A DNA stretch of 64,000 bases from Mycolicibacterium canariasense (GTDB lineage Bacteria > Actinomycetota > Actinomycetes > Mycobacteriales > Mycobacteriaceae), in NCBI RefSeq assembly GCF_002101555.1, contig NZ_LQOL01000072.1, positions 16,977-80,976 of the forward strand. Direction: 5' to 3'. Position numbers and translations under genes: made by a program. How positions within the stretch are numbered: the stretch's first letter is position 1; each line of letters opens with the position of its first letter. Below the pieces are notes generated by a model, which saw only the letters and a list, made by a program, of their open reading frames with translations, was not told the origin of the DNA and did no database searches. Below are positions 61,759 to 64,000 of this stretch, piece after piece.

Positions 61759-63594
61759 ATGATCCCGCTGCGTTCCCGCACCGTCACCCATGGTCGCAAC
61801 ATGGCCGGAGCTCGCGCCCTGCTGCGCGCCGCCGGCGTCGCCCGCGAGGACTTCGGCAAGCCGATCGTGGCGGTGGCCAACAGCTTCACCGAGTTCGTGC
61901 CCGGCCACACCCACCTGCAACCGGTCGGGCGCATCGTGTCCGAGGCGATCAAGAATGCCGGCGGTATCCCGCGCGAGTTCAACACCATCGCCGTCGACGA
62001 CGGCATCGCCATGGGACACAGCGGGATGCTGTACTCGTTGCCGTCACGCGACCTGATCGCCGATTCGGTGGAGTACATGGTCGAGGCGCACAAGGCCGAC
62101 GCCCTGGTCTGTATCTCCAACTGCGACAAGATCACTCCGGGCATGCTGATGGCCGCGCTGCGGCTCGACATCCCGACCGTGTTCGTCTCCGGCGGCCCGA
62201 TGGAGGGTGGGCGCGCCACCCTGGTCGACGGTCGGGTGCGCAGCGGGCTACACCTGATCGACTCGATGTCCGGCGCCGCCGACCCGTCGGTCTCGGACGA
62301 AGATTTGGCGCGCATCGAGGAGGCGGCCTGCCCGACGTGCGGGTCGTGTTCGGGGATGTTCACCGCGAACTCGATGAACTGCCTGGTCGAGGCCTTGGGC
62401 CTGGCGCTGCCCGGCAATGGCTCGGTGCTGGCCACCCATACCGCACGGCGCGCCCTGTACGAGAAAGCAGGCGCCGCCGTCGTCGAGCTGGCCACCCGGT
62501 ATTACGGCCAGGGCGATGTCTCGGTGTTGCCGAGGGCCGTCGCGTCGCGGTCGGCGTTCGAGAACGCCATGGCGATGGATGTGGCGATGGGTGGTTCCAC
62601 CAATACCGTGCTGCACCTGCTGGCCGCCGCGCACGAGGCGGAACTGGACTTCGCCATCACCGAGATCGACGAGATCTCCCGCCGAGTGCCGTGCCTGTGC
62701 AAGGTGGCCCCCAATGGCTCCTATCTCATGGAGGACGTGCACCGAGCCGGTGGCATTCCGGCCATTCTCGGGGAACTGCACCGGGCGGGGTTGTTGGCCA
62801 AGGATGTTCACGCTGTGCACGCCTCGACTCTCGACGAGTGGCTGGCCGACTGGGACATCCGGGGTGCGGATCCCTGCGGTGAAGCGTTGGAGCTGTTCCA
62901 CGCCGCGCCCGGTGGACGCCGCAGCGCCACCGCGTTCTCTCAATCCGAACGCTGGGAAACCCTGGACACAGACGCCGCGAACGGCTGCATTCGCGATGTC
63001 GCCCATGCCTATTCACCCGACGGCGGGTTGGCGATCCTCACCGGCAATCTCGCCCCCGACGGGGGTGTCATCAAGACCGCCGGCGTCGACCCCGGCGCGT
63101 TGACGTTCGAAGGGCCCGCGGTCGTCGTCGAATCACAGGAGGAGGCGGTCGACGCGATCCTGGGTGGCCGCGTCACCGCCGGCGACGTCGTGGTGGTGCG
63201 GTACGAGGGCCCGCGGGGCGGGCCCGGCATGCAGGAAATGCTGTATCCCACTTCCTTTTTGAAGGGTCGCGGGCTCGGCAAGTCGTGCGCCTTGATCACC
63301 GACGGGCGGTTCTCCGGTGGCACCTCCGGCTTGTCGATCGGGCACGTGTCGCCGGAGGCCGCGGCCGGCGGTCCGATCGCCCTGGTGCGCGACGGTGACC
63401 GTATCCGCATCGACATCCCGTCGCGCGCCATCACACTCGGCGTCGCCGACGAGGAACTGGAGCGGCGGCGCGCTGAGTGCAACGGGGTGTACCGGCCGCG
63501 GGATCGTGACCGGCCGGTGTCCACGGCGCTGCGGGCATATGCGATGTTGGCGACGTCCGCGGATCGTGGGGCGGTGCGGGAGATCCCGGGCTGA
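61759..63594 (+). CDS. ilvD: Dihydroxy-acid dehydratase, E. coli type
   Basis: A 611-residue Fe-S dehydratase forming 2-keto acids for valine, leucine and isoleucine. Cluster cysteines are in CISNCDKITPG and ACPTCGSCSGMFTANSMNCL. The sequence follows E. coli IlvD (THGRNMAGARAL, MLYPTSFLKGRGLGKSCALI) and not the shorter M. tuberculosis IlvD, which I recall as having GEGACGGMYTANTM at this position. A second ilvD is therefore expected elsewhere. ATG 61759 fits the E. coli N-terminus; GTG 61732 would add nine residues. Confidence 0.92.
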   Translation: MIPLRSRTVTHGRNMAGARALLRAAGVAREDFGKPIVAVANSFTEFVPGHTHLQPVGRIVSEAIKNAGGIPREFNTIAVDDGIAMGHSGMLYSLPSRDLIADSVEYMVEAHKADALVCISNCDKITPGMLMAALRLDIPTVFVSGGPMEGGRATLVDGRVRSGLHLIDSMSGAADPSVSDEDLARIEEAACPTCGSCSGMFTANSMNCLVEALGLALPGNGSVLATHTARRALYEKAGAAVVELATRYYGQGDVSVLPRAVASRSAFENAMAMDVAMGGSTNTVLHLLAAAHEAELDFAITEIDEISRRVPCLCKVAPNGSYLMEDVHRAGGIPAILGELHRAGLLAKDVHAVHASTLDEWLADWDIRGADPCGEALELFHAAPGGRRSATAFSQSERWETLDTDAANGCIRDVAHAYSPDGGLAILTGNLAPDGGVIKTAGVDPGALTFEGPAVVVESQEEAVDAILGGRVTAGDVVVVRYEGPRGGPGMQEMLYPTSFLKGRGLGKSCALITDGRFSGGTSGLSIGHVSPEAAAGGPIALVRDGDRIRIDIPSRAITLGVADEELERRRAECNGVYRPRDRDRPVSTALRAYAMLATSADRGAVREIPG

Positions 63595-64000
63595 CACGTC
63601 GGGCTGTCCGCGTGTGTGCGGTTTCGTCGGACGTGGGGGACACTCGGTTCGTCGAGCGATCCGACGATCCGAGCTCCCCAAAATGTCGATCGATCAGCTG
63701 ATCATCGTCGATGCCATGCGTAATGAATGTTGGTCATGATATTAACGAGCTAGCAAATGTGGTCGCCGTGTTTCTTCGATAAGAAGGACTCCTTCGGCCA
63801 CCGCGGGGTACCGGGTCGTTGTATAGGGGATGTTGCAATGACAAACTCTTGGGACACGCCAGGGGAAATACCTCGAAATCGGATCGCGTCCACGGCGCTG
63901 TGTCCTCAAGGACATGTCAATGCGGCTCTTCATGATTGAGGGTGTAGAACGGTCAGCTGCTGTCGGCCTGTGATTGGGGTGTCTGGTTGGCTGGGTGTGT
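63595..64000. other. Gene-poor, AT-richer tail
   Basis: No convincing long gene. It holds a half copy of the TGTGTGCGGTTTC repeat arm (63613-63630), the 12-bp palindrome GATCAGCTGATC (63692-63703), and a stretch from ~63700 with clearly lower GC and different codon-like composition than the rest. It may be the edge of a transferred segment or a long upstream region of the next gene. Confidence 0.5.
63838..63939 (+). CDS. Possible 33-aa small ORF
   Basis: ATG 63838 has AGGGGA at suitable distance. The product begins MTNSWDTPGEIPRNRIAST and ends at TGA 63937-63939. No similarity recognised; GC-third-position bias is weak. Could be chance. Confidence 0.25.
   Translation: MTNSWDTPGEIPRNRIASTALCPQGHVNAALHD

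Overview
The window is a high-GC actinobacterial chromosome segment, almost certainly from a mycobacterium of the Mycolicibacterium type. The clues are an antigen 85 mycolyltransferase, a complete nuoA-N operon preceded by an Rv3143-like receiver protein, fadE23/fadE24/hisN and fprA/prfB/ftsEX/smpB/ssrA blocks laid out much as in M. tuberculosis, many GTG starts, frequent ATGA/GTGA stop-start overlaps, and several probable leaderless promoters.

Layout. 1-13.3 kb: redox and hydrolase genes, including fadB4, a haloperoxidase-like hydrolase convergent with aofH, an F420-type oxidoreductase, a Baeyer-Villiger monooxygenase, an AraC regulator, an Rv3167c-Rv3168-Rv3169-like set, and an esterase broken by a one-base frameshift. 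13.2-28.4 kb: the 14-gene complex I operon on the minus strand, followed upstream (28.6-29.5 kb) by a degenerate response regulator, a YceI protein and a deleted NTF2/SnoaL remnant. 29.8-39.8 kb: a methyltransferase, then an eight-gene tightly overlapping catabolic operon (homogentisate-dioxygenase-like protein, alpha/beta hydrolase, CoA-transferase, HMG-CoA-lyase-like enzyme, TetR, acyl-CoA dehydrogenase, APH-like kinase, small DUF6285-like protein), and a group D flavin monooxygenase-like gene with its own TetR. 40-46.5 kb: antigen 85, an FAD monooxygenase, fadE23-fadE24, hisN and a small membrane protein. 46.5-54.5 kb: a DUF559 nuclease-like gene bracketed by a 62-bp palindromic repeat, fprA, then prfB-mscS-like-Pro/Thr-rich protein-ftsE-ftsX-smpB-EamA. 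54.6-58.4 kb: a phospholipid operon (CDP-alcohol phosphatidyltransferase, PlsC-like, CdsA-like, ABC exporter). 58.5-64 kb: a receptor Ser/Thr kinase divergent from tmRNA (ssrA), an XRE regulator divergent from an E. coli-type ilvD, and a gene-poor AT-richer tail.

The most unusual feature is a recurring insertion type at translationally coupled gene junctions. At nuoF/nuoG, nuoG/nuoH and the phosphatidyltransferase/PlsC junction, short units have been inserted exactly at an ATGA stop-start overlap. Each unit begins with ATGA, and coupling is preserved. At nuoG/nuoH four units form a chain of tiny ORFs, each stopping on the start codon of the next and the last stopping on the nuoH start. At nuoF/nuoG a 27-codon ORF does the same. 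At the PlsC junction the 33-bp units stay in frame and add 22 residues. This resembles the published architecture of mycobacterial interspersed repetitive units (MIRUs), with different sequences. A second notable system is a kinase + small protein + acyl-CoA dehydrogenase module reminiscent of LvaA-LvaB-LvaC, which degrade 4-hydroxyacyl-CoAs through a phosphorylated intermediate.
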